Positions 8,846 to 17,918 of a DNA stretch of 64,000 nt are shown piece by piece. Position 1 is the first letter of the stretch; every line of letters begins with the position of its first letter. Under the pieces are notes generated by a model. It did no database searches. It was not told the origin of the DNA and worked only from the letters and a program-made list of their open reading frames with translations. The translations under genes were made by a program, and so were the position numbers. Source of the DNA: Comamonas piscis (GTDB lineage Bacteria > Pseudomonadota > Gammaproteobacteria > Burkholderiales > Burkholderiaceae_C); the NCBI RefSeq assembly GCF_014109725.1, contig NZ_CP058554.1, positions 1,240,001 to 1,304,000 on the forward strand, given 5' to 3'.

Positions 8846-10570
8846 TCAAACGGCTGCCGCATTGTGCCCGTATTTGAGTTTCGAGCGCAGCATGCCTGCA
8901 ACCTGCCAGACGACCAAGACTTGCATCGCCAGCGACAAAGGAACAGCCGGGAAGATGTACAGAATGTAGTTGCTAGGGATGGAAGTGGCTTCCAGAATGC
9001 CCAGCAATGTTACGCGGGTGACGATGGCAGCGGCCAGCACGGTGGTTAACAGCCAGGCTCCATTTGGGAGGGCCCTGCGCTTCCACCATTGCAACAGCGC
9101 GCTTGCCGACCAGATTAACCAGATCGCAAAAGACAGAGGCAGGGCCACTGCGGAGATTTTGCTCATGGAGGTAGCCAAGAACTGTGCCAGAGTCCAACGA
9201 AGTTTATCCCGAGGCGAGGTCATGTCTATATCGAAAGCAGGTGTGTCGACAGTAGGGGCTAGCGGGCCGTTAGTCACCACATCAAACAGCTTCAGGTGCA
9301 GCGGGGAGCCTAAGCTTTGATAGGGTTTGAGGGTACCTCGGTCCAGATTCGCTAAGGTGCCAAACACCTCCCAAGTGGCTTTGGCAGAGTCCCAAGCATA
9401 GCTTTCTCGCCAAGGTGGCAGCATCGTGGAGCGGGGGGGCAGGCAGTCATCAGGGCGCAGCTTGCATCCCGCATCAATCTCTTGAGCCAAACGTCGGTAG
9501 AACTTGCTGGCTTCTCTGGCACTGCTGTAGTGCCCGGCTTCTTCCACTGCGCCACGCACCGCCCACATGAACCAGCCAGACAATATTTCCGGGCATGGGG
9601 AAGTATGGGTCTGGTCACAGCCGGTTTTGCGCCAGCCTTCGCCACGCTCCCCCTCGAAATAGGGTTTGAGCTCGCGGGCAGCAGCACTCATCGCATAGGC
9701 GCGTTCACGTGCATCTTTAGGGAACAATACATAGCGTTGCCAGTGATCATGGCGTATACGAGTCAGTGCGCCATAGCCGGAGAGAAAATCAGCGGAGCGA
9801 AAGTCGTTGTTGCGATAGACGCCATACTTTGCGTAGTTGACCGTGTTAACAGCGGCCACCATCAATGTCGCAATCACCACAGGCAAGGCCATGTAAGCCA
9901 GCAAGGCTTTCCAGGCGCGTAGAGCCTTGCGTTGCGTCCACAAGTAATAGCCAAGCATCAGCCCCAGCGCTGGCAGCAGCCACACACCTTCTTCACGGGT
10001 CAGCCAAAACCACCCACCTACACATCCCATCGCCAATAACGAAGGCCAGCGCAGACGGAGTTGTGCTGCAGGCGCCACGCTGGGATCGGCTTGCAACCAA
10101 CAACGGATGCCCAGCGCCAGCAAGAACAAGGTCTGCGAGATATAAATGCCCTCACGCATCACCCTTGCACCGGATTGCTCCATCCAGGCTGCTGGTTGGA
10201 AGGCCAGCACTGCAAAAAGAACCAGTACCAAGTTGCGGGATCGCAGCAACTGGCCGGCTATATAGGCAAAAAATCCTGCAGATGCCAAATAGAGGGCATG
10301 TTCGGAGAACTTCAAGGGCAGAGCGGTTGCGTGGTTGAGCAGCAAGAACAGCGGGTAGCCGACGCCTTTTGCATGAGTCAGGTTGTCGTAGTGACCTAGC
10401 CAACTGCCCCTGCCTATTTCGGCAGCCAAATGCACAAAGAGCAAATCGTCGTGCGACGCCCAGCCCACTGCGAAAATGGGGAAGGCCATGCGCAGCCACA
10501 GCGACAGGAGAGCTAGCGCAGCAAAAATGCATAACTGGCTACGTGAAAATATCAAATTTTTTATTGTCAT
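8846..10570 (-). CDS. Polytopic membrane protein, candidate GtrC-type glycosyltransferase, copy 2
   Basis: About 574 residues (a GTG four codons upstream is an alternative start). I do not recognise an exact family. The N-terminal half is a chain of membrane helices beginning SLWLRMAFPIFAVGWASHDD; the acidic HDD after the first helix resembles the catalytic acidic loop of GT-C enzymes. A long soluble domain (about residues 245-470) has conserved Cys, His and Trp, for example HDHWQRYVLFPKDARERAY and CPEILSGWFMWA, and a membrane cluster closes the protein. It is clearly paralogous to the gene ending at 10672. Being directly before GtrB- and GtrA-like genes, it most likely transfers the flipped sugar onto a surface glycan. 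Confidence 0.65.
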   Translation of the reverse strand: MTIKNLIFSRSQLCIFAALALLSLWLRMAFPIFAVGWASHDDLLFVHLAAEIGRGSWLGHYDNLTHAKGVGYPLFLLLNHATALPLKFSEHALYLASAGFFAYIAGQLLRSRNLVLVLFAVLAFQPAAWMEQSGARVMREGIYISQTLFLLALGIRCWLQADPSVAPAAQLRLRWPSLLAMGCVGGWFWLTREEGVWLLPALGLMLGYYLWTQRKALRAWKALLAYMALPVVIATLMVAAVNTVNYAKYGVYRNNDFRSADFLSGYGALTRIRHDHWQRYVLFPKDARERAYAMSAAARELKPYFEGERGEGWRKTGCDQTHTSPCPEILSGWFMWAVRGAVEEAGHYSSAREASKFYRRLAQEIDAGCKLRPDDCLPPRSTMLPPWRESYAWDSAKATWEVFGTLANLDRGTLKPYQSLGSPLHLKLFDVVTNGPLAPTVDTPAFDIDMTSPRDKLRWTLAQFLATSMSKISAVALPLSFAIWLIWSASALLQWWKRRALPNGAWLLTTVLAAAIVTRVTLLGILEATSIPSNYILYIFPAVPLSLAMQVLVVWQVAGMLRSKLKYGHNAAAV

Positions 10571-10671
10571 GTTTTGCTGCACTCGACTTGATCAACTCTG
10601 TGAATCACAATCGCATTGTCGAGAGCTTGGTTGTGGGCGGCGTAAGTAACTGGCGAGGTTGATGTAGTTTT

Positions 10672-12399
10672 TTAATATTTCTGAGCCATTGAATTGGTCT
10701 TTTTCCATTGAATAGCTGGGGATTGGATTATTCCCCAGAGTACGACTGGGGCCAATGCAAGTGAGAAAGGCGCCAGTGGGAAAAGGTAAAGCATGTTATT
10801 GCTGGGGATGGAGGTGGCTTCTAGAAATCCCAGTAATATCACCCGAGTGATAATGCCGCCCGCGACCGCTGAGCAAACCCACCATGCTGGGGCAGGCAGC
10901 GCGCGATTACGTACTGACTGTATGACAGTCATTGCTGACCATGAAAGCCAAAATAAAAATGCCAAAGGTAGCGCATAGGTAGAAAACACGCTGATCCATG
11001 TCGTCAAATGTTCAGCCCACTGCATACGTAGCGTATCTCGGGGTGATTTGAGTGTGTACTCGCCCCAGGGGCCTTTGGAATCTGCGGTTGGCGCCAGCGG
11101 CCCGTTGGTAACCGTATCAAACAATGCTAAATATTTGGGATCGCCTTCACTTGGCTGTGTATAGGCAGGTAATTTCCCAAGGGTAGCAAGCGTATTGAAG
11201 ATAGCCCAAGATGCTTGAAGCGTATCGGCCACATAGCCTTCATGCCAGGGAGGTAGAAGGGTTTTGCGTTTTGGCAGGCAATCACCGGGGCGCTGCTGAC
11301 AGCCTACTTCTATTTCTGCTGATAGCCGCCGATAAAAAGCCCTGGCATCGTAGGCACTGTTGTAGTGCCCGGCTTGGGCAACAGCATCGCGAAATGCCCA
11401 CATAAACCATCCGGAAAGTATCTCAGGGCAAGGAACCGTTTGGGTTTGGTTGCAGCCTGCATCTCGCCAACTCTGACCACCGAATCCCTCGAAAAATGGC
11501 TTAAGTTCTCGTGCAGCAGAGCTCATCTCATAGGCCCGTTCGCGCGCATCTTTCGGAAAAAGCACATAGCGCTGCCACTGGTCATGCTGAATACGTGTCA
11601 ATGCACCATAACCAGCTTGAAAATCGCTGGATCGAAAATCGTTGTTGCGAAAGGTTCCATAGACCGCGTAGTTGATGGAATTGATGGTGAAGACGACCAG
11701 CGTTGCACCTAGCAGGGGCAAAGCCAAAAATGCGAGGATTGCGCGCCACTGCTTGATCCGATTAACTTGGCGCAGAAGCCAGTAGGCCATCAGGACGAGC
11801 ATGGAGGGAATGAGCCACACCCCTTCCTCACGGGTGATCCAGAACCAGCCTGCCATCAAGCCCAGTGCAAGCAAGATATGCCACTGTCCACGTAGCTGTT
11901 TAGCCGCAGGCGCAGCTTGAGGTAACACCCAGCAGCGGATACCCAAGGTCAGCAGGAGCAACGTTTGTGAAATATACAAGCCTTCTCGTACTATTCGGCC
12001 CCCCGCTCCTGCTACCCAAGCGGTGGGAAGGAAGGCGAGCAGAAAAAAACAGACCAGCGCTGCAGCTCGGGATCGATAAAGTTGGCCAATGGTCACCGAG
12101 AAATATAAGGCGGCTGCTAAGTACAGTGCGTGTTCGCTGAACTTCAACGGTAGCCCCGTTGCATGGTTGACCAGCATGAAGAGCGAGAAGCCGATACCTT
12201 TGGAGAGTGTGAGATTGTTGTACACGCCAAGCCAGTTTCCCATCCCAATTTCTGCGGCCTGTCGTATGAACAGCAAGTCGTCATGTGTGGCCCAACCCTG
12301 GGCAAAGATGGGAAATGCCATCCGCAACCAGAGCGAGAGCGCGCCAATGATGGCGGTACATGACCAAAAAACAAAAGAGGGCTGGAGACGATTGCTCAT
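10672..12399 (-). CDS. Polytopic membrane protein, candidate GtrC-type glycosyltransferase, copy 1
   Basis: 575 residues, matching the 8846-10570 product over its whole length: the same SLWLRMAFPIFA start, the same HDDLLF acidic loop, the same NNDFRSSDFQAGYGALTRI and HDQWQRYVLFPKDARERAY blocks, the same CPEILSGWFMWA block, and the same LLGFLEATSIPSNN near the C-terminus. Copies are separated by 101 bp. Base composition is visibly lower in GC than in flanking genes, with many A/T third positions, suggesting horizontal origin. Its ATG lies 3 bp after the stop of a decayed reading frame, so it was once coupled to an upstream gene. Function is inferred only from context. Confidence 0.62.
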   Translation of the reverse strand: MSNRLQPSFVFWSCTAIIGALSLWLRMAFPIFAQGWATHDDLLFIRQAAEIGMGNWLGVYNNLTLSKGIGFSLFMLVNHATGLPLKFSEHALYLAAALYFSVTIGQLYRSRAAALVCFFLLAFLPTAWVAGAGGRIVREGLYISQTLLLLTLGIRCWVLPQAAPAAKQLRGQWHILLALGLMAGWFWITREEGVWLIPSMLVLMAYWLLRQVNRIKQWRAILAFLALPLLGATLVVFTINSINYAVYGTFRNNDFRSSDFQAGYGALTRIQHDQWQRYVLFPKDARERAYEMSSAARELKPFFEGFGGQSWRDAGCNQTQTVPCPEILSGWFMWAFRDAVAQAGHYNSAYDARAFYRRLSAEIEVGCQQRPGDCLPKRKTLLPPWHEGYVADTLQASWAIFNTLATLGKLPAYTQPSEGDPKYLALFDTVTNGPLAPTADSKGPWGEYTLKSPRDTLRMQWAEHLTTWISVFSTYALPLAFLFWLSWSAMTVIQSVRNRALPAPAWWVCSAVAGGIITRVILLGFLEATSIPSNNMLYLFPLAPFSLALAPVVLWGIIQSPAIQWKKTNSMAQKY

Positions 12400-12402
12400 G
12401 TT

Positions 12403-12702
12403 TTAATTTTTCACGAAGTGTTGGAGATCCGCACCCACATCACTCGTCAATTGTTTATATTGTTTTATCTCGATACCAAAGTGGCGTCTGTCTACTATTG
12501 GTTGCATGATTTCGAATAAGAGATCAGTTTTTAATTGATTCGAATTAACCTTGGCGCTGGCCGGCGAAGATGCAAGATATTTCTGGAATTCAGACCTTTG
12601 TTTCTCAATGGGAACCGAGGTATTGCGGATTACCCGTGTGGTAACGCATTCGTCTGGCAGTTTAGGTTGTGACTGTTGTTCCGCTGCATTTGGGAAGTCG
12701 CC
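12403..12702 (-). pseudogene. C-terminal remnant of a decayed gene
   Basis: An open frame of 99 codons with no plausible start, entered directly after an in-frame TAG at 12703-12705. It reads as ordinary soluble protein (PDECVTTRVIRNTSV, then KYLASSPASAKVNSN, ending GADLQHFVKN). Its stop sits 3 bp before the ATG of the 10672-12399 gene, an operon-like spacing that suggests it is the authentic 3' end of a lost gene. Upstream of the TAG the same frame stays open for about 55 more codons back to about 12870. The family is not recognised. Confidence 0.5.
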
Positions 12703-13090
12703 CTAGTGCCAAGGTCCCAAAACACTGCCTCGGGTGGTGAACGGTGCGTAGTGGCGGCTGCTTGCCAGCATGCGCTGATATGCGTGCTCTGAGCGAGGCT
12801 TTTGTACGTCGCCAGAAGTCGGGGCCATCCGCTTGGTGATGTGCGGCATCACCTGCAGTAACGGAGTCAGGGGATGCTAAGTTGGTGTGTTGCATCGCTA
12901 CCCGTCGGAAGTGTATCCAGCAGGTAGCCCAGTACTCCGCGACGACCGACCCCATGCCCAGCGCGATGCGTAATGGCTGCCGCGTGGGCACATCGGATAC
13001 GGGCCAGAGCAGGGTGCCTAGCCCCCAGCAGGCGGCTATAAAAACCAGCAGCTGTGCGTACTGGCCAAGGACAAAGCCGATCAGCGCCAT
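12662..13090 (-). pseudogene. 5' fragment of a membrane-protein gene, frame-disrupted
   Basis: The frame opens MALIGFVLGQYAQLLVFIAA and continues through WGLGTLLWPVSDV to RIALGMG, a convincing membrane-protein N-terminus of about 50 residues. Beyond that the frame becomes implausible (Cys/His/Arg-rich, no helices). A one-base shift at the Gly-Met-Gly point restores GVLGYLLDTL for a short way before a stop. I read this as the start of a polytopic protein, possibly another glycosyltransferase, destroyed by a frameshift plus internal deletion. The 12403-12702 remnant may be its 3' end. It lies 137 bp downstream of prfC on the same strand. Confidence 0.55.
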
Positions 13091-13227
13091 CGCAAGCGGG
13101 CCAGGCTTCTAGCCCCCCGTTGGCCACCCTCCACGGCCCGCAAGCCGCTATGCCGGGCGGCATGGGCTTGCAAAGGCAACTGGGGGCGGGCGTGGCGGTG
13201 GGCCATCGGTATCCGGTACCGGCGCGA

Positions 13228-14853
13228 TCAGGAGGTCTGCAACTCCAACCCCGCATGCTCCCGCAGCGGATGGAAGTGGATCTTCGGAAACCGCTCCTGC
13301 GCCAGGCGCACGTCATAGGGGCTGGTACACAGATACGCCAAGGTATTGGCCGCATCATGCGCCAAACGCAGCGGGTAGGCGTGTTCAAACTCGCGCAGTT
13401 CGGCGGGGGTGTCGGCGGTGATCCAGCGGGCGCCTGTGTACTGGCAGCCGTCCAGGCGCACTTCGCAGTCGTATTCGGTCTTCAAGCGGTGCTGCACCAC
13501 TTCAAACTGCAGCTGGCCCACGGCGCCCAGCAGCATATTGCCGCCGGCGTCGGGCTTGAAGACCTGGATGGCGCCTTCTTCGCCCAGCTGCATCAGGCCT
13601 TGTTGCAGTTGCTTGGTGCGCAGCGGGTTCTTCAGCACCACGGTCATGAACATTTCTGGCGCAAAGAAAGGCAGGCCGGTGAACTGCAGGTTGGGGCCAT
13701 CGGTGATGGTGTCGCCCAGCTGCACGCCGCCGTGCGTGGTAAAGCCGATGATGTCGCCGGCATAGGCCTCGTCCACCGCCTCGCGGCGCTGGCTCATGAA
13801 GGTCACCACGCTGGTGGGGCGCAGCTCCTTGGCGGTGCGCTGCACCTTCATCTTCATGCCGGGGGTGTACTTGCCCGAGGCCACGCGCACGAACGCGATG
13901 CGGTCGCGGTGGTTGCTGTCCATATTGGCCTGCACCTTGAACACCACGCCCGAGAAGCTGCTGTCTTCCGGATGGATGGTCTTTGCTTCGCGGTTGCGGT
14001 TGACCTCGGTGTAAGCGATGCGGGGGCCGGGTGGGGGCGACATATCCACCACTGCGTCGAGCACTTCCATCACACCGAAGTTATTCACACCTGAGCCGAA
14101 GAACACGGGGGTCAACTTGCCGGCCAGAAAGTCCGCATGGTTCCATTCGGCAGAGGCGCCCTGGGCCAGTTCCATCGCATCGAGCGCATCGTCAAAAGCC
14201 TGGCCAAAGCGGCTGCGCAGCTTGTCAGCCTCGCTCAGCGGGATGACTTCAAAGTCCTTGGGGCCCCGGTCGCTGCCTGGGGTGAACACGGTCATGCTCT
14301 GGGTCAGCAGGTTGATGATGCCGCCAAAGCTCTTGCCCTGGCCCACCGGCCAGGTGATGGGGCAGCAGGGCATGCCCAGCTCGCGCTCCACCTCGTCCAT
14401 GATGTCCAGCGGATCGCGCACTTCGCGGTCCATCTTGTTGACGAAGGTGATGATGGGCGTATCGCGCTGGCGGCAGACTTCGATCAGGCGGCGGGTCTGC
14501 GATTCCACACCGTTGGCCGCATCGATCACCATCAGCGCCGAGTCCACAGCGGTCAGCACCCGGTAGGTGTCTTCCGAGAAGTCCTTGTGGCCGGGGGTGT
14601 CGAGCAGGTTGATGACATGGTCGCGGTAGCTCATCTGCATCACCGACGAGGCCACCGAAATACCCCGCTGCTTTTCAATCTCCATCCAGTCCGAGGTGGC
14701 ATGGCGCGAGGCCTTGCGGCCCTTGACTGCGCCGGCAATCTGGATCGCACCGGAGAACAGCAGCAGCTTTTCGGTCAGGGTGGTCTTACCCGCATCCGGG
14801 TGGGAAATGATCGCAAACGTGCGGCGGCGTTGGGTTTCGGGAGCGTAGGACAC
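13228..14853 (-). CDS. prfC: Peptide chain release factor 3 (RF3)
   Basis: 541 residues from the GTG I prefer, so that the protein begins close to the conserved RRRTFAIISHPDAGKTTLTE. An upstream TTG at 14904 would add 17 non-conserved residues. GTPase motifs: HPDAGKTT (P-loop), switch-I region with QRGISVASS, DTPGHKDFSEDTYR (G3) and NKMDRE (G4). The C-terminal half has the RF3-specific EF-G-like domains (GVQLGDTITDG, FAPEMFMTV). It recycles RF1/RF2 from the ribosome after peptide release. It is divergent from the kdp operon. Confidence 0.95.
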   Translation of the reverse strand: MSYAPETQRRRTFAIISHPDAGKTTLTEKLLLFSGAIQIAGAVKGRKASRHATSDWMEIEKQRGISVASSVMQMSYRDHVINLLDTPGHKDFSEDTYRVLTAVDSALMVIDAANGVESQTRRLIEVCRQRDTPIITFVNKMDREVRDPLDIMDEVERELGMPCCPITWPVGQGKSFGGIINLLTQSMTVFTPGSDRGPKDFEVIPLSEADKLRSRFGQAFDDALDAMELAQGASAEWNHADFLAGKLTPVFFGSGVNNFGVMEVLDAVVDMSPPPGPRIAYTEVNRNREAKTIHPEDSSFSGVVFKVQANMDSNHRDRIAFVRVASGKYTPGMKMKVQRTAKELRPTSVVTFMSQRREAVDEAYAGDIIGFTTHGGVQLGDTITDGPNLQFTGLPFFAPEMFMTVVLKNPLRTKQLQQGLMQLGEEGAIQVFKPDAGGNMLLGAVGQLQFEVVQHRLKTEYDCEVRLDGCQYTGARWITADTPAELREFEHAYPLRLAHDAANTLAYLCTSPYDVRLAQERFPKIHFHPLREHAGLELQTS

Positions 14854-14904
14854 AGTACGGATGGGCAAAGAGCGCAGGCCCAGGGCGGGGCTGCCAAAAA
14901 ACAA

Positions 14905-15212
14905 AGCCAGCAGGTGCTGGCTGGGACTGCGGGCATTTTAACGGAAAGCGTTTTGCCCGGCCATGGGCGGGCGGGGCGCGATGGCCTGTGCGCCGCTGGC
15001 AACGGCGCGCGCTGCGCCATCGAGGCGTTCTTTCTGCATCTCCATCCAGGCGCTCGGCATCTTGATGCCATCTTGATACCGCCCCCGCCATTCTCAGCGC
15101 CTGCTTGATGCGCGCAAACCTACATTGGCTCCAACGCAGGTGTTTTGCCTGTGCAACACCACCGCGCCGCCGCTCTGCATTGGGCGGCCCGGCGGCGCAA
15201 GAGGAGAGAGCG
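14905..15212 (+). promoter_or_regulatory. prfC-kdp intergenic region with a candidate KdpE direct-repeat site at 15058-15077
   Basis: This 308-bp region upstream of kdpF must hold its promoter. Two exact CATCTTGAT half-sites start at 15058 and 15069, an 11-bp period of about one helical turn, which is how OmpR/PhoB-family regulators such as KdpE bind. A related CTTGATG lies at 15104. I see no convincing -35/-10 pair. A strong ribosome-binding site (GAGGAGAG) sits just before kdpF. Confidence 0.35.
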
Positions 15213-15308
15213 ATGTTGTTTCATGGAGTTGAGCTGCTGGCCGCGTTGGTCAGTGCTGCGCTGTTTGTCTATCTGGGTTACGCGCTGTTGCGGCCCGAAA
15301 AATTCTGA
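15213..15308 (+). CDS. kdpF: Potassium-transporting ATPase subunit KdpF
   Basis: 31 residues (MLFHGVELLAALVSAALFVY, then LGYALLRPEKF): one hydrophobic helix ending in the LLRPEKF tail that marks KdpF. It stabilises the KdpABC complex in the inner membrane. A GAGGAGAG Shine-Dalgarno precedes the ATG at good spacing. It is the first gene of the kdp operon, 15 bp before another tiny membrane peptide gene. Confidence 0.9.
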   Translation: MLFHGVELLAALVSAALFVYLGYALLRPEKF

Positions 15309-15323
15309 AAAAGGGTGAGGGCC

Positions 15324-15416
15324 ATGTACATGCTGCAAGACCTCGTATTTGTCGGGCTCACGCTGGCCTGCTTTGTCGGCCTGCTGGGCTTTGTTCGCGC
15401 CTTGGTGCGCATCTGA
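15324..15416 (+). CDS. 30-residue single-helix membrane peptide in the kdp operon
   Basis: ATG after an AGGGTGAGG ribosome-binding site. It encodes MYMLQDLVFVGLTLACFVGL followed by LGFVRALVRI: one hydrophobic helix with a basic C-terminus. It is not KdpF, which is already present upstream and has a different tail. Small peptides of this kind are seen near kdpF in other proteobacteria. It lies 15 bp after kdpF and 12 bp before kdpA, so it is almost certainly co-transcribed. A role as an accessory subunit of the pump is an inference. Confidence 0.65.
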   Translation: MYMLQDLVFVGLTLACFVGLLGFVRALVRI

Positions 15417-15428
15417 GCGGGGGCTGAC

Positions 15429-17138
15429 ATGGGTTTAGTCTGGATCGAATATGCCGCCTTTGTGGCGGTGCTGGTGCTGCTCACCATCCCCATGGGATGG
15501 TGGCTGGCACGCTGCTTTACCAGCCCGCACGACAGCCGGCTGGAGCGCTGGACCTACGCCGCCATGGGCGTGGATCCGCAGGAGCGCATGGGCTGGCAGC
15601 GCTATGGCGCGGTGCTGGTGCTGAGCAATGGCCTGCTGATGCTGCTGGGCTATGTGCTTCTGCGGCTGCAGGGCAGCCTGCCGCTCAACCCGCTGCAGAA
15701 CGCCGCGCAGACGCCGGATCTGGCGTTCAACACCGCCGCCTCCTTCATCACCAACACCAACTGGCAGGCCTATGCGGGCGAAAGCAGCCTGAGCAATGCC
15801 ACGCAGATGGTGGTGATCACCGGCCTGATGTTTGCGGGCTCTGCTGCCGGCTTGGCCGCTGCTGCTGGTTTTGTACGGGGGCTGGCCCGCTCGGGCAGCC
15901 AAGACATTGGCAACTACTGGGTGGATTTTGTGCGCATGCTGTGGCGCGTGCTGCTGCCGCTGTCGCTGCTGCTGGCGCTGGTCTATGTTTGGCAGGGCGT
16001 GCCGCAAACCCTGGGCACCGAGGTGATGGCACATACCATCGATGGCGGCCGTATGCAGCAACTGCTGATGGGCCCGGTCGCCAGCCTGGAGAGCATCAAG
16101 CACCTGGGCACCAATGGCGGCGGGTTCTTCAGCATGAATGCGGCCCATCCGTTTGAGAACCCCACGCCGCTGACCAATATGCTGCACATCCTGGCGATGC
16201 TGCTGATTCCCGCCGGCATGACCTATGCGCTGGGTTCCATGCTGCTCAAGCGCCGCCAGGGCTGGGTGTTCTTTGGGGCAAGCCTGATCATCTTCCTGGG
16301 CTTTCTGGCCCTGGTATGGACGGGCGAGCAAAACGGCAGCGGCCTGCTGGCCCGCGCCGGTGCTGACCAGCAGTGGAGTGCCACGCAATCGGGCGGCAAT
16401 ATGGAAGGCAAGGAGCTGCGCTTCGGCATCACCGACACCGCCTTGTTTGTGACGGCCACCACAGCGGCCACCACCGGCTCGGTCAATGCCATGCATGACT
16501 CGCTCACGCCGCTGGGCAGCATTACGCCTCTGGCGCTGATGATGCTCAACTGCGTGTTTGGTGGCGATGGCGTGGGTCTCATCAACCTGCTGCAGTACGC
16601 CATCCTGACGGTGTTTCTGGCCGGGATGATGATCGGCCGCACGCCCGAGTTTTTGGGCAAGAAGATCGAGGTGCGCGAGATCAAGCTGGTGATGCTCTCC
16701 GTGCTGGCCCACCCGGCCTGCATTCTGGGCTGGACGGCGCTGGCCATGCTCTGGCCGGGCGCCGCTGACAGCCTGAACAACCGGGGCCCGCATGGCTTCT
16801 CCGAAATCTTGTACGCCTATGCCTCGGCCACCGCCAACAACGGCTCGGCCTTTGCGGGTCTGAATGCCAACACCCCCTTCTTCAACACCACCTTGGGTTT
16901 GGCGATGCTGATGGGACGCTACCTCACTTTGCTGCCGCTGCTGGCCGTCGCCGGCAGCATGGCCAGCAAGGCCAGCGTGCCCGCCGGTGCCGGCACCTTC
17001 CCTACCGCCACGCCGCTGTTCACTGGGTTGCTGGTGTTTGTGGTGCTGGTGGTTGGCGGGCTCACCTTCTTGCCAGCGCTGGCGCTGGGGCCGGTGGTGG
17101 AGCATCTGCAGATGCTGGGCGGGCAGCTCTACCCCTAA
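15429..17138 (+). CDS. kdpA: Potassium-transporting ATPase K+-binding subunit KdpA
   Basis: 569 residues, about ten membrane helices. The four selectivity-filter-like loops of the KdpA superfamily are visible, including NTAASFITNTNWQ, GTNGGGFFSMNAAHPFENP, and ATANNGSAFAGL. It forms the K+ channel-like entry of the high-affinity KdpFABC pump. It is followed after 81 bp by kdpC rather than kdpB, which departs from the usual order. Confidence 0.96.
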   Translation: MGLVWIEYAAFVAVLVLLTIPMGWWLARCFTSPHDSRLERWTYAAMGVDPQERMGWQRYGAVLVLSNGLLMLLGYVLLRLQGSLPLNPLQNAAQTPDLAFNTAASFITNTNWQAYAGESSLSNATQMVVITGLMFAGSAAGLAAAAGFVRGLARSGSQDIGNYWVDFVRMLWRVLLPLSLLLALVYVWQGVPQTLGTEVMAHTIDGGRMQQLLMGPVASLESIKHLGTNGGGFFSMNAAHPFENPTPLTNMLHILAMLLIPAGMTYALGSMLLKRRQGWVFFGASLIIFLGFLALVWTGEQNGSGLLARAGADQQWSATQSGGNMEGKELRFGITDTALFVTATTAATTGSVNAMHDSLTPLGSITPLALMMLNCVFGGDGVGLINLLQYAILTVFLAGMMIGRTPEFLGKKIEVREIKLVMLSVLAHPACILGWTALAMLWPGAADSLNNRGPHGFSEILYAYASATANNGSAFAGLNANTPFFNTTLGLAMLMGRYLTLLPLLAVAGSMASKASVPAGAGTFPTATPLFTGLLVFVVLVVGGLTFLPALALGPVVEHLQMLGGQLYP

Positions 17139-17219
17139 GCCCCATTTCTTAGACCTCACATCCCAACTGATTTGAAGCGAACCGGGGCACGGCCAGGCCG
17201 TGCCCGCAGGAGAGAAAAC

Positions 17220-17918
17220 ATGACAAGCCTTGATTCCGATAAACGCCTGCCTGCGCTCCATGCGCAGCAAGCCGCCGCCCCTGCCGCCGCAGGCTGGGGC
17301 GGCACCCTGGGCAGCAGCGCCCGCGCCGCCGTACTGGTGCTGCTGCTCTGCGGCGTGGCCTACCCGCTGGCGACCACGGGCGTCGCCCAGGCGCTGCTGC
17401 CCCATGCCGCCAATGGCTCGCTGGTGCTGCGCGACGGCCAGATCGTGGGCTCGGCCCTGATTGGCCAGCACTTTGACAGCGCCCGCTACTTCCATGGCCG
17501 GCCCAGCGCCACGACGGCGCCTGACCCCAAGCAGGAAGGGGCCAGCATCGCTGCGCCTTACAACGCTGGCTTGTCGGGGGCCAGCAACCAGGGCGCCAGC
17601 AGCCAGGGGCTGGCCGATAGCGTGGTCGAGCGTGTGGCGCAGTACCGCAAGACCAATGGCCTGACCGCCGATGCATCCGTGCCGGTCGATGCGGTCACCG
17701 CATCGGCATCCGGCCTGGATCCGCATATCTCCATCGCCAATGCCCAGCTGCAACTGGCCCGCGTGGCGCGCGAGCGGCAATTGCCGCCCGCCCAGGTGCA
17801 GCAGTTGCTGGACCAGGCCACGCAGCAGCGCACGGGCTACCTGCTTGGTGAGCCCCGCGTGAATGTGCTGGCGCTCAATATGGCGCTGGATGCACTGCCA
17901 AACCGGAGCCAACCATGA
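17220..17918 (+). CDS. kdpC: Potassium-transporting ATPase subunit KdpC
   Basis: 232 residues. It has one N-terminal membrane helix (VLVLLLCGVAYPLATTG) and a periplasmic domain with KdpC signatures: GSALIGQHFDSARYFHGRPS, then YNAGLSGASNQG, DAVTASASGLDPHIS, and VNVLALNMALD at the end. It starts at an ATG after CAGGAGAG. Its stop overlaps the kdpB start by four bases. Its position before kdpB is opposite to the classical kdpFABC order. Confidence 0.95.
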   Translation: MTSLDSDKRLPALHAQQAAAPAAAGWGGTLGSSARAAVLVLLLCGVAYPLATTGVAQALLPHAANGSLVLRDGQIVGSALIGQHFDSARYFHGRPSATTAPDPKQEGASIAAPYNAGLSGASNQGASSQGLADSVVERVAQYRKTNGLTADASVPVDAVTASASGLDPHISIANAQLQLARVARERQLPPAQVQQLLDQATQQRTGYLLGEPRVNVLALNMALDALPNRSQP

